Assembly (NCBI GenBank): GCA_001179505.1
Contig: CDMY01000204.1
Coordinates: forward strand, 54,451 to 118,450
Source: Vitrella brassicaformis
Taxonomy: Eukaryota; Sar; Vitrellaceae
DNA: 64,000 nt
Direction of reading: 5' to 3'
Position numbers and translations under genes: made by a program. Shown piece after piece: positions 49,977-61,267 of the stretch. Below the pieces are notes generated by a model. That model had not been told where the DNA came from. It ran no database searches and saw nothing but the letters and a program-made list of their open reading frames with translations. Every line of letters starts with the position of its first letter. The stretch's first letter is position 1.

Positions 49977-51497
49977 ATGATGGCCGTCTGTGTGTTTCGT
50001 TCCGCGTGGGGTAGCCTCCTCCTCACCCTTGTGCTCCTCGCCTCCCAGGGACACGCCGAAAGTAAGTCGTCAACACCTGGCACGCCGCGCGCCGCTGAAA
50101 GACGCTCACGTCGCTGAGACACCGTCATCCAGCGTTGTTTTGTGTGCGTCCCTGTGTGCGTCTCACGTGCAGGTGCCGTGTCGTCAACTGCCCTCCGGCG
50201 TGTGAGACGTGAGGCTGAGCTCGCCCCCTCCCCCGGCCTCACGTCTGCCAATGTGACCGTCCCGGGGCGGCGACTGGGCATGTGGTGGATGGATCCCATG
50301 GCGGTGGAGAAGGATGGCACGGCAGGGTGTGAGGCCGAGTGGACTGCCCTGGGCGGCAAGTGCTACCGCGTCAACCTCGATAAGATCACCTGGGAGGAGC
50401 ATCGCCGGGAGTGCCAGGCACACGGGGGAGACCTCGCAATGCCCAAACGAGGCCACGTGAGTGAGTCAAGGAAGGAGAGGAAAGGGGCAAGGGCCGGCTG
50501 GGGTGGTTGGTGGGGTCGGCCACTGATGTGTTGCCTGTGGTGTCTTGTTGTCTTGTATTGTGCTGTGATGTGCTGTGATGCGGCTGGTGGATGTAGGCGG
50601 ATCTGGCGGTGTACCAGCGACTGGTGCTCAACATCCCTTCATACGAGGAGGAAGATCCCCGCCACGACCCGTCCGACCAAGTCTTCTGCGTCGGCGTCCG
50701 GATGAAACCGGTACGTCCGTGCGACCCTCAGCCTGACATGTCACACCTCCCACAGCCAGCCAGCCAGCCATATATCCATTCGTCATCCAGTCACCGATCC
50801 CTTTCTGTCTGTTTGTGTATGGGTGTGCACGGCATGGGGCCCCCCCATTGCTGATTGGTGTTCTTTTGGCAGGACCGCGTAGAGGGCTGTCCCGATCTTG
50901 ACTGCGGCAATGAGAACTTCACAAATCCTGGCAATGATAGCCGAAAGCTGGACTCATGGGAGTTTGCCGACGGCAGTGGCGAGGCGCCCTATCTCTTCGG
51001 GCTTACCTGGTGGTACAACCACTGGGTGCGGCAGCCAGGTCAGAACCCATCCACGAAATAAGCTCATACGATCCCTCGCTGGCTGGTTGACAACCTGTTT
51101 TCCCAGACAATTACTTCCCTGGCCAGCGGTGCTCCAAGTACGCCGCCTATAAGCTTCCCCTGAGCCACGGCCTACTCCCGGACAAGGGCGTCCTCATGGA
51201 CACCGAATGCAATCAGTGGGGATTCAGAGGCATCTGCGAGAAGGAACCAGGTACGTACAGTGCGCAGGAAGCAACAGGGGGCTGACACGCACGCACAGCA
51301 AACAGCTCTATGGGTTTACGACCCCGGTCTCTTGTTCTCCTTCTGCTGTGCTGCCATGCTGGAACATGACTGCAGAGGGCTCCGTTGGTGACGGTAATGG
51401 TGGCGGGAGCGGCGGGGAGTCGGAGGATCAGTGGAGGGACGACACCAAGGCGGTACCTGCACCCCCACCCCCACCCCCGGACACCAACTGGTGGTGA
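49977..51497 (+). CDS. secreted C-type lectin-domain protein, paralogue 2
   Basis: Six exons (49977-50061, 50173-50456, 50597-50710, 50873-51038, 51107-51250, 51376-51497) give 304 residues in frame. It has a signal peptide (SLLLTLVLLASQGHAE), then RRVRR, a possible furin-type site. The C-lectin fold follows: GGKCYRVNLDKITWEEHRRE, GGDLAMPK, VGVRMKP, FADGSGEAPYLFG, LTWWYNHW, then ECNQWGFRGICEKEP. A Gly/Ser then Pro-rich tail ends it. It matches the minus-strand gene domain by domain (LAMP, MKP, ICEKEP), so they are paralogues. The proline-rich part is at the C-terminus here and at the N-terminus in the partner. The coding parts have diverged more than the 3' flanks. Confidence 0.85.
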
Positions 51498-52975
51498 GAG
51501 CCCGGCCCATCTGGATGGATGGCCTGCCTACATACCTCACCCACCGACCAGCACATGAGCTAGCCCAAGCTAAAGTCTGCTTGCGGCCGCTACAATGCAT
51601 GCAGACATGGGCTAGCCAGAGCAACGTACGTATTACTAGGGACCGGGGCCTTCTATTCGGTCAGGTTTGTTTTTCTTTTCCCTTTCCCGAATCATGTGTG
51701 CAAGTCTTTAGCTCGTGATGCATACATACGATGATAAATAGCATAGGTACGTACGGACATGGGATGCATAGTGGGCCCGGTCATCGCCTTCTGCTGTACA
51801 CAAGCGCACTCACCGCCAAGTTTTCCTCAATTAATGGATAGATGGATGGACTGTCCGGGGGCCATCTGGTCTGTTCGGGCTGCTTTTTCCTCTCCCCTGA
51901 AGGAGGGAGGGGGCTGCACGTAAGCTTCGGCGCTTTGTTCTTGCGTGTGTGTAGAAGTGTTATCTTTTTGCTTTGTGTATGTAAGTACGTGTCCCACCAC
52001 ACACAATGGGTGAAGAGGGGAGGTCACTGTCTGCCTCTATCTCTTTGGGCATTCGTTGATTTTTTTCTTCATCAGCCCGGTCGACGACACACAACGGCCA
52101 TCAGTCTGTCAGCACACCGACTGTGCGGCTCCCTCCTCTCCTTTTCTTGCTGGTGTGTGTGGCCAAGTGAGACACCGAGCGGCCGGGCGATTGGGATCGT
52201 AGCGATGCGCACGTGTGTGTGACGTACGTGCGTTGATTGTGATAGAAAGGCAGGGCCGGCAGTGTTTTGCCGGCCAGCCCCCCTCAGGTGAAATAATCTC
52301 AGTTGGTGTGGTACTCGTGAGTGCGGGAGCGATTCGCATTAGTGTCGGCCTGTCTGACTGAGTGCATCGCAGCGACGCCCTCGACAGACGAAGGGAATTT
52401 TGGTGACCTCATCCATGCGTGTGCGTGTGTGTGTGTGTCTGCTCACTGCAGTGCCCTGTGTGTGTGGTGTGCATACTCAGTGAGAGAGACACGGGGGGGC
52501 GGGGCGACGGCTAAATGAACGTCATCGACTGGCGAGTGATGCGCTAGTCCGTCAGAAACGATATGGCCGCATATGAAATGAATGGCACACGGCCTCTGGC
52601 TGACACACAATCGACTACATCGGGTCTAAGCCTAAAGGCGAACACTCCACACACAAACCGCTCCCTATTTACCATTCTACAAAACAACTAAATGGCCTAA
52701 TGCACCCCTCCCTCCTTCTAGACGGAGCCTGTGGCTTTGTGAGGGCGATGATGCGATCCTTGTGTTCATCAGAGCTGCGAAAGCCAATGATAGTCCGCTA
52801 CTTTGATGAGGGAGCCAATGCATATTATGTCCCAGCTCGACAGAAAAGGTATCGCAAGTCACAATGCACTTGCAAGAACTACAGGGCCTCGACAAATGGC
52901 GACAAAAAGCCTGCACTAACAGGTGCACTCGTCGCCTCACGAACTCAGTAATCTCGGATGGTCCTTGTCAGGTCG
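51498..52975. other. spacer holding the right inverted-repeat arm
   Basis: The first 445 bp follow the lectin stop and have no gene. Then comes the right arm (51942-52696). The rest (52697-52975) contains short frames on both strands without motifs and borders the stop of the FAD monooxygenase gene. Confidence 0.5.
51942..52696. repeat. large inverted repeat, right arm (about 0.76 kb)
   Basis: This is the reverse-complement partner of 47303-48073. It begins 445 bp after the plus-strand lectin stop, almost the same distance as on the other side, which indicates that gene and flank were duplicated together in opposite orientation. Confidence 0.85.
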
Positions 52976-54966
52976 TTACGCGTTCGTCCTCAGTAGGCCG
53001 GTCCTCTGTTTCTTCTGTTTCGGCCGCTGTTTGGCAATCCAGAAGGCATTCCGTCTCCGAATCTCAGAGAAAGGCACGAGGGTCTGCGACAGGAGGGTCT
53101 GAGACAGGGAACACGGGCGGGATGAAGCATTCACGACTGTCGTTTGCTCGAGCATGAACGGCGTCCGTACTTGCAGTGGCGGGTCGACGGGCAGGGCCAG
53201 TGATGATAGCACGCCCCTGCCCAGCTGCTCAAGACCATACATAAACCCGTTCAGCAGTCCAGGAGGCGGCAACAGCAGCAGGTCCAGAAGAGCCTGCGCA
53301 CGACAGAAGCCCACTCACTATAGACGAAATGGCTCGAGCGCCTCCTTCCTACCCGTCCTTCTTTTGTTTGCCGTTCTGAGTAGAGCTCTGCAGCCTTCCG
53401 CAGATTACCGTCGCACTGACTGACCGCCTGGTCAAATGCAGCGGCGTCGCTGAATGCACTATTTGCACCTATTGCAAAAAAGGCACATAGATTCTGTGGC
53501 CCTGTCGCCCCGATACCCTTCCTGCACGCATCACCTTGGCCCAACCGCCCGCCAGTGGAGTGTGCGGCATCACCCATGATAATCACCCGACCCTCCCCGT
53601 TGTCCCAGTACGAATCGCACCTCACGATCCCTGAAATGAGCCGCTCCTGGTTGAGGAATTGCTCACAGGCCGATAAAGGCGCTTTCCCGAACTGTGGAAA
53701 AGCGTCAGCGATTATTCGCTGCACTTCTTGTGGTGATGTTGCATTGGCGAGGGCAGGTGGCCGTTCTTCGCTCCAACTGACCAGTGTGCTGCAAGCACAC
53801 AAGTACAGTACAGTGCAGAAGATGCAGGAGCAAACTTCGTGAAAGGTAAAGCTTACCAGCATGTGTTGTGAGGGCCTGGAATAATGAACAAGCCGAATCC
53901 GGCGCTGAAAGAAGCCATGGCGTGGATGGCACTCGGTTCGAGAGCTGCAGGCAATTGTGACGCGAATCAAAGTATATCAAGAGAACACTGTATACTCTGG
54001 TTGTGTCGGCTGTTTAAACCTGCTGGCCATGGCACGTGCATCACTCTTCCCTCCCCACCTGCATTCCAGAGACACAAACAATATATGCACGTGCAACAGA
54101 TGGCTCTACCCCATACCCAGTATCTCGACATCTTCCTTCATATGCTGTGGCCAGGCCTCCACCAGCGACGCACGCACAGCGCTTCGGACTCCATCGCACC
54201 CTGTGAGACACGACATCCACACGGATGCTGCTGTTAGCTGGCTCACGAGCGACAGCACGATTGCCACCCGCGAGGAAGTCATACGGGACCGTCGAGTGTT
54301 CCTCCCCGTCTGAACCGCGTAGTATCACCCTCCGGTTGGCCAAATCGACCTTGTCGATTCTCTTGGCAAACATCAACTTAAGGCGTCCATCGGCCACGAA
54401 TTTCTGCAGTGTATCGAGGAGAGCACTGCAGAGTAATCCCCTGCTAATAAGCAAGGATGGGGGTGCGCCGCTGCGCTTCTGCCGAATGTTGAGCTTGATC
54501 CTCGTGCCGAGATGGACGAAGAACCGATCGGACTCGACTCCTTGGTCCTTAATTGCGTCCCAAACTGATCCATTATTGGGTCCACTTAGCGTCGTACGAG
54601 CCCTAATGTTCAGACCCAAGGAGTACTGCCTGGGACCTGAAAAGAGATGACAGGCACCTTTCACATGAGTAGCTGCTGCGCTGCCACATACCGAGGGGCT
54701 CTCCTCGTGGATCGCCCCGGCTCTCGATGACCTAAACATGACAATCAGAAGGTACACGTATAAAGCCATCGGGAACATACCGTGATGTTGAATCCTCTTC
54801 GAACAAGAAAATGAGCTAGCGCTAATCCGCATGGGCCACCTCCCGCAATGACGATTCTGAAGAAGAATAACGTCAAATCGAATCGATTGTGTGCGTCATA
54901 TATATTGTCATTCTGACCGGCTGCGTAGTGATGATGACGCGGGGGAGGGAGAGGTACTGAAGGCAC
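52976..54966 (-). CDS. FAD-dependent monooxygenase, kynurenine 3-monooxygenase-like
   Basis: The N-terminal dinucleotide fold is IVIAGGGPCGLALAHFLVRR (GxGxxG), continuing ITVIESRGDPRGE across a 50-nt intron. RQYSLGLNIRARTTL and ISRGLLCSALLDTL fit the FAD-binding core of class A aromatic hydroxylases. Near 53600 the second FAD motif is GRVIIMGDAAHS, followed by GQGDACR. The end (AELYSERQTKEG, then ALLDLLLLPPPGLLNGFMYG) resembles the helical C-terminus of KMO-type enzymes, and KMO itself is a mitochondrial outer-membrane enzyme. Such enzymes hydroxylate aromatic rings with NADPH and O2. Typical KMO has no further domains, and none is seen here. The substrate cannot be set from sequence. The exon structure between 53970 and 54300 is approximate. 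Confidence 0.7.
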
Positions 54967-55405
54967 GGACGTCGGCGTGATAAATAGTCAATGACGTGAG
55001 GATGACAAACGGGACGACAAGGGAAGATTCTAACATATATCGTCCCTCGTGTGGTTAGACCATCCGATGTGATTCGAGAGCAATTGGATGAACGAACGTC
55101 CGGTGAAGGTCCGTCGTGGAGCTATTTGTCGTGGAGTGCCGCTCCTGTAGTCAGGTCAACCGGCGGGCGGTGTGGCATTCGGCAAGAGGGAACTCCTGAA
55201 CACAAGCAATGTACGTACGTATGCATGGCAGCCACCCGTCATTGTTCTTTGCTTACCATCACCGACTGGGGGAGGCCGCTCACAACCGTGTCCTTTTTGG
55301 TTGACTTACCCTAACTCCGACCGTTATGTTTGTATACGTATTTTGGGCGTGGAGGAGGACGGCCTCGCGGACTTTTGCCAGAAGGGCGCACGGACTCTTG
55401 CCGTC

Positions 55406-58117
55406 ATGTTCACTTTGCTCTGTATCATCTTGGTCATTTTCTGGGCCACTCCCCATTGTGATGCGCAGGGCTTCGACACCACGCTCTCTCCGTCCTGGGC
55501 CACGTCAGAACAGGAAACGCCCCTTCGAGTGAGGCTGTTTGTCGATCCTGAGAACAAGCTCAAGTATGAGGTGTATTCTGGGCCTCACAAGATTGTGGCC
55601 CCGTCGGCTCTCGGGCTCATTCTGGATCACTACGGCCAAGAGGTCCACCTCGGTGACAATGTGCAAGTGGAGGTATTATCGCCGCCCAGGGAAGCCTCTC
55701 AGACATATTCCACCATGGGAGGTCATGCCACTGCAAACAGCCAATACGGTGAGCTCTATTCGTCTGGACAAAGTCTGGACTTCACCTGTGTGTGTCTTCT
55801 TTGGTTCTGTTTTCAGTGGAAGCATCATACAGCGTTCGTCACGTTCCCACTGGTTTGACGTACTCTGTTGACTTTCGCGTATCAGCAGCAGGTTCTCCTG
55901 GCGTGGCATTTCTTTACGCTTTTCGCGATGACGCCACTGTAGACAAAATTCGAATCAAGGACGACGGCTCTGAATTCGTCATGGAATTCGGCGACACGGA
56001 CAATGCATGGATTGTGGAGAGGCGTGACGGCCTCTTTTCCTACATCGGCCAGTACATGAGTGTACCGGCAGCTTCGCTGTGGTCTCGGAGCTCACAGGGC
56101 GGCACAATAGACCGTTACAACACACCCGTGACGATTGAGGATTCTAGCAGGAGCAGCCCATTCCCCTATATTGTGATCAATGAGGCTAGTCTCTTCGGTT
56201 TTGAGGGCTTTCATCTGGTGGCGTTGCCTGGAGGCGTCGGTTTCAAAAGCGAGCTCGCGAGGGGGCTAGAGTATGCACGTCAGGAGCAGAACTTATGGGG
56301 GCCGCTGGAGTTGGAGCTTCCCGTGAAGACGTCTTGGCGAGTGATTCAACTGGCTGCAAATCTGGACCAGCTGGCCAATCACAGTAATAATTATGACAGC
56401 CTCACCTCAGCCTGTCACAAGTGCGTCAATTTGGATAATTACCTTAGACCTCGTCAGTGACCTGAATCCTTCGCCGGATGAGCGCAACCCGGGACTCTTC
56501 ACTGAGACATCCTACATCAAACCAGGCAGGTCGGCTCGCCACAGCGGGCGCGGAATGTGTCGATTTCCTCTGTGATTGTAGGTCGGTGTGGACGTGCCTC
56601 GCGTCTCCTACCTGTGGCCACCCTCTACTCTATGAGCAGGTGGACAGAAATAGACATCACGCTCTTTTGCTTAGTGAGTGGGTGCTGTGCCGCACCTTCT
56701 GGATTGCGCAGGAATGGGATCAAGTGACGGGAGCGGCAGCGCTAGCCCTGGAGTACTCGACGGTCGATATCGGTAGGGATGGGGGGACGCTGGAACGGAT
56801 TCGGTGGCCGTGTGCAGTTCCAATGCGGTTTGTCAGGTTGGGAGGACTGGCCTGGCCCCTGGGAGAGTGTTAAGAAGCTCACAGCATATGGAGATTCGAA
56901 GGGAGTGGGCATCTTTCTGTGGAAGCACCGTGAACAAGTGGACGATCCTGCCGACAATTACAAAGCCCTTCGTGACTTCCTTGATTTGGTTAAAGACGCT
57001 GGTGCTGTGGGTAAGACTGAGATAGACGAATACTCTTTCTTCACGGTCTTCGTCCTGTGCAGGAGTTAAGTTTGATTTCTTTGACGCGGCCAGCTTCAAC
57101 ACCATTTTGCTGCAAGAGACCATCCTACGTGAAGCTGCCAAAAGAAAGCTCCTCCTCAACTTTCATGGGATACAGGTGTTTGAGCGAGTCAGTTCAACTG
57201 TGGCCGCATTAACCTCTTTGCCCTGTGTTTCTGCTGTGTGTTGCAGAAGGCTACCGGAGAGTCACGTACGTACCCAAACCTTATAACGCAGGAGGCGATA
57301 TGGGGCCTGGAGGTGGGCACAGTCGATTGCTGGCATGCAGAGCACACACGTTTTTTTTCGCACGCCTTCTGTTCAGATCAACCACAACCCAGCAATCTTG
57401 GACAAGGTAAAATGAGCATCATGTGTTTGAGCGCACAAGATGTTGCTGAGAAGATGCTCGACAGGCATAGAAACTCACTTTGTTCTGTCTTTCCATTCTG
57501 CTCGGCAAGATTCCGCCCTCCCACAACGCTGCTCTTACCTTCACAAGGTATCATTCCCCTATCTGTATCTTTCCCTGGTCCCCGTCATTGCGTACAGGTT
57601 TCCAACGGGCGCTGCGGACTATACGCCACTGTCATTGGGTCACATAAGACAAGGGACAACTCAGGTGCACCAGGTGGCCCTCCTCGTGACATTTAACTCG
57701 CCAATACAGACTTTTGCGGAGGCGCCCCGAGTGATTCTCGAGCAGAAGTTTACTGACATCATTACCGACATTCCCACGACATGGGATGTCACGAGGGTCC
57801 TCCCTCCCTCAAAAATAGGAGACATGACTGTGCTGGCGAGGAAGAAGGGCGACGATTGGTGGCTTGGCGTGGTCAGCGGTACAGTCGACACACGGGTTGT
57901 CTCGTCCATTCCACTCGATTTTCTCGATCCGTCCAAGACCTACTTGGCCTCGCGTCTGTACACATTGCACTTGAGCAGCGACGGCAAAGATGAGCAAGTC
58001 GGTGTCGAGAGGGACCGGAGGATGGGTCCGAGCGAGAGGACACTGACGGACATTTTGCTGTGGGGCGAGGGCCACAAAGGAGATGGGCTGGTCGTCAGCT
58101 TCCGTCTCGAGCAATAA
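55406..58117 (+). CDS. secreted glycoside hydrolase family 97 (SusB-like alpha-glycosidase)
   Basis: ATG 55406 gives a signal peptide (FTLLCIILVIFWATPHCDA). The N-terminal GH97 beta-sandwich follows (KLKYEVYSGPHKIVAPSALG, then GVAFLYAFRD). The barrel has YIKPGRSVWT, VDIGWEDWPGPWESV, GVGIFLWKH, VGVKFDFFDAASFN, KLLLNFHG and RTYPNLITQEAIWGLE, each in its family position. The C-terminal part has DYTPLSLGH, HQVALLVTFNSPIQ and WDVTRVL. KFDFFD and the NFHG/QEAIWG region hold catalytic or calcium-binding acids in known GH97 enzymes. Introns are short, for example 55749-55816, 56384-56447 and 56530-56581. GH97 is mainly a bacterial family (Bacteroidetes starch use), so an intron-bearing copy is notable. 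It would cleave alpha-glucosidic or alpha-galactosidic bonds outside the cell. Confidence 0.85.
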
Positions 58118-59159
58118 CCAAATGCGAGACCTTTCTGAATGACCTAGGCTAAGACTGTCGCGGCCTGCCATAACTGTGTGCGTGTGTGTGTAGTCTTCTC
58201 TTTTGTGAATGCTTCCTACAAAGAACAAAACAAACTGACAGACGCTGCGTCCGTGTGGATATCGAATAAGCGGTCCATATGTGTCCCGTGGCCTGTGCAC
58301 ATACAGGAATTCTCGAAGTGACGAATGAGCCAGTTTTTCGGCTGATTGTCTGACTGACTGACCGACTGACTGACTGACTGACTGGCTGTCGGTGTCTGTC
58401 GCTGGGTGACACAGTGTGTGTTGCTCGTGCCTGAAGTTCTTGTGTTTGGTTTGATGCCGATGATTCGGCGGGTCACGGTGAATTCTCTCTGATACGTCGC
58501 TTGTCTGAGTGTGTGGATGCCCTCGTTGAGAACTCATACGCTGAGAAGACGGTGGTTAAGCTTTATGCTCACCTGAGTCATTCGACGCGCTTGAGGGATG
58601 ATGTCTCACTTCGTTAACGCTGGAATTTCTCGTTCATTCAATGAGAGCTGCGTGGTGGCTGGGGAGTCATACACATGCTTGTCTGAGTCCATTGTACACA
58701 ATGAAAGGCCTGGAAAGTTTCACGCCTGACGTTTATTCATTCAATCTCGAGTCCTCGCGCTTGACTCATTGATACGCATTCCATCCCGGGCCTTTGATCG
58801 ACAAGAGGCAATCCATGGTTGGAAGTCAGGGGTTGTGGATGGTGCTCTCCATATGGTGCTCTCCATATGCATATGTTGGATAGCCAACTGCAAGACTCAG
58901 TGGGTTCTGCCCTCCGCAGTTGACTCAACCACTGGCTAGTCGGTGCTCGGCTCGGCCCTTCGGGCCTCGCCTTCGCACCACCGCCGATTTTGTGTCCTTC
59001 AATTCGTTTCGGCATGCGAGTCATCGGTTTATTCACCCTAGAGCTCTTGCCTGGCAATTCAGAAGGAATGTCTGCTCTAACGCGTACCATCCCCAACGGT
59101 CGTCGCCTCCGAGAGGTGGACCGTGCGTCCCTTTCCGTTGCGTGCTCCGCCAAAGCGAT
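58118..59159. other. 1-kb spacer with tandem repeats
   Basis: A (GACT)n run lies at 58349-58385. A duplicated ATGGTGCTCTCCATATG-type segment lies around 58838-58870. No gene was recognised. The last part should contain the promoter of the first S74 gene. Confidence 0.5.
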
Positions 59160-60139
59160 ATGCGTGCCCTCATTTCGCTCGTCGCTCTTTTCCTCGTATG
59201 TGCCACGTGTGCGGATGCAGCTCCACTCAGCAGCTTCACTGTGTACAGCAGGGAATGGGCCGAAAACACTTGCTCTCTCTCTCCCGACCCATATATAGGG
59301 GTTGCCGACGTTGCCACTGGAGAAAAGCAAGAGAATAGAGGGACAATCGGTTGCAGTGCTGCGCAAAGCATCCGCAGTGTCTATACCACCGGCATCTTTG
59401 CGACGGATTGGGAGAGCCTATCTGACGAGCAATTTAAGACCAACATGAAGGTGAGAGAGTGAAGAACAAAGACGTGAGACACTCCTGTGTCCTGCCCACC
59501 TCGCTGCCTGCTGCAGGATGTGACTCGTGAGTTCAAGGAAGACGCATACTCCAAGGTGAGCTGCTTCGCTTCGTCATGAAGCTGTCTACGGACGTCATGG
59601 TGCTCCTCTTGTTGTTTAGTTCGCCACACTGCGTCTTAAAGAATTTCAGTGGAACCGAATGGGTTCCACTGAAGACAAGAAGGACCGAATGCACATCGGT
59701 AAGTTGACGCATGGGTCGAGCAAAAGGAAACCTGTCCTTGCCCGTGGGTGCCGTGCGGTGCGCGCAGGTGTCTCTGCCCAAGACATCATGAGAGTGCTTC
59801 CAGGCAAGGGGACGAGCGGACACGCACTCTTCTTGCGGACGCGTGATGAGTCTGTGTCTGTGCATTCTCCCAGATGCGGTCAATGTGTATATGGAGCCCA
59901 CGGGAGGGGGCGCAAACTCGAACATGACCGAGGTCCATTACATCGACATGAACTATATGAACTATCTTCAGATGTCCGTAGTCCAGCAACTGCAGAAGCG
60001 TACTGAGGTGGTCCAGCAGCTGGAGGAACGTGTCGAGGCACTCGAGAATCAGCTGGCCGACATCCAGGCGGAACAGGAGAACGGCTTCATGACCATGCTC
60101 GAGCAGGCCCTCAAGGACTTTAGAGGCGGCCGCGACTGA
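59160..60139 (+). CDS. secreted peptidase-S74 (intramolecular chaperone) protein, copy 1
   Basis: Five exons (59160-59450, 59517-59555, 59620-59698, 59768-59803, 59874-60139) give 236 residues in frame. A signal peptide (LISLVALFLVCATCADA) is followed by a short beta region (IRSVYTTGIFA), then SDEQFK, the Ser-x4-Lys dyad of S74 autoproteases. Next come FATLRLKEFQW, GVSAQDIMRVLPG and VHYIDMNYMNYLQM, then a C-terminal coiled coil (VVQQLQKRTEVVQQLEERVE). In phage tail fibres, endosialidases and animal MYRF this domain trimerises the protein and cuts itself off before the Ser. Here almost nothing but the domain is left. The fourth intron starts GC (59804-59873), a GC-AG intron; the paralogue has GT there. 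It is a tandem paralogue of 61268-62319. Confidence 0.85.
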
Positions 60140-61267
60140 GGACTGGCCTTGCTGACTTGGCTGGCTCATACATATGAAAGGTGTGCATCGTGCTCTACGC
60201 TGTTTGTTGTTGGAGTGTGTGTGTGCGTGACTCTTTTTCGTCTGCTTCCGTCCTATTCGTTTTTGCAAATGCAACGGAAGGCGACCGCCCTGCTCCCGTG
60301 TGCAGAGCGGGCGTGCATTACACGCAAAACACCCTTGTGTGAACGTGTGTATGCGCGTCCCATCTGCACTGTCTATCGGTGTTTATGTGTTGCACTTGCT
60401 CTCTGGTTGTGTATCTGCATGTGTGTCCGCATGGATGTGATCGTTCATCTCGCTCGGTAGCCAGTGGTGCTTGCAGGCAATGACCTTGCGAGCTGCACAT
60501 CTGGAATTGCTTGCACACACACATCTCCCTCAAGAGAGTTCATGTGGTGGCTGAGTACATGTGCATGTTTCTGTCTGCACAAAGGTCATTTGCCCTTTTA
60601 CGTCTCACCCCATCTGTCCTCTTGTCACTCGCAGGTAAGTGGCTGTCACGTGATGCGTGCTCGCGTGTGCATGTCGATAGATGAGCATACAGGTGATTTG
60701 TCCTTCTGAACTTGGCGCCTGGTGTGTATGGGTGTCTGTGTGACCTGCCGTCTCGGGCGGGTACACAAGAGCGGGCACATCACGTGCGCAGACACCACCC
60801 CCAAGTCATTTTCACTCCCACACGCCCTTTTGTAATTCGGTGTAATTCTTTGGACAACAAATGTGGACGAATTTTCATTTTGATTTAGACATTGATTCTG
60901 TCGGTGCCTCTCCTGACGGGCCAGCTAAATCCTTCCCAGAACTTTTCTGTCGCCGCGCAGCCTAAACCATCACCGCCTGGCAAACGCTTCTCAACACATG
61001 TGCAGTCCGGCTGGACCAGGGGCACATCGAGCGTGGCCGTGGGTTGGCTGAACATTGTTGCTGCTTCGATACTGTAATGACGGACGTCCTCTGACCGGTA
61101 GTGAGCATACGTATGTCTCGGCAATTTACCACAACGGTCGTCGAGAAATCTCACACAGCGTGCACTTCCGTTGTGGCACGTACAGTACGGCTCACTGTAC
61201 CTTTGCAACAGCATTCCTCGTTCACCCGTCCGTCCTTCCCGCCCTTTTCTCTGCAGCTGCCGTCACG
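60140..61267. other. spacer; first copy of a 1.07-kb tandem duplication
   Basis: From about 60048 (inside the last exon) to 61113 the sequence is nearly identical to 62229-63283. Frames in it are conserved only because the DNA is. It looks like 3' UTR plus intergenic DNA. The last 150 bp before 61268 are not shared and hold the second gene's leader. Confidence 0.7.

Noticed and set aside
47303-52696. A 5.4-kb DNA transposon with long terminal inverted repeats
   Set aside because: Inside are two lectin paralogues and no transposase. No target duplication was found at the outer edges. The equal gene-to-arm distances fit inverted duplication better. It remains possible if arm copies exist elsewhere.
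58349-58385. CRISPR-like or regulatory tandem array
   Set aside because: It is a plain (GACT)n microsatellite without spacers.
60149-60709. Conserved frames downstream of both S74 genes (for example 60149-60460 and 62361-62651)
   Set aside because: They are conserved only because the whole kilobase is duplicated. They are rich in Cys and Val from GT repeats and lack motifs. They are more likely 3' UTR and spacer.
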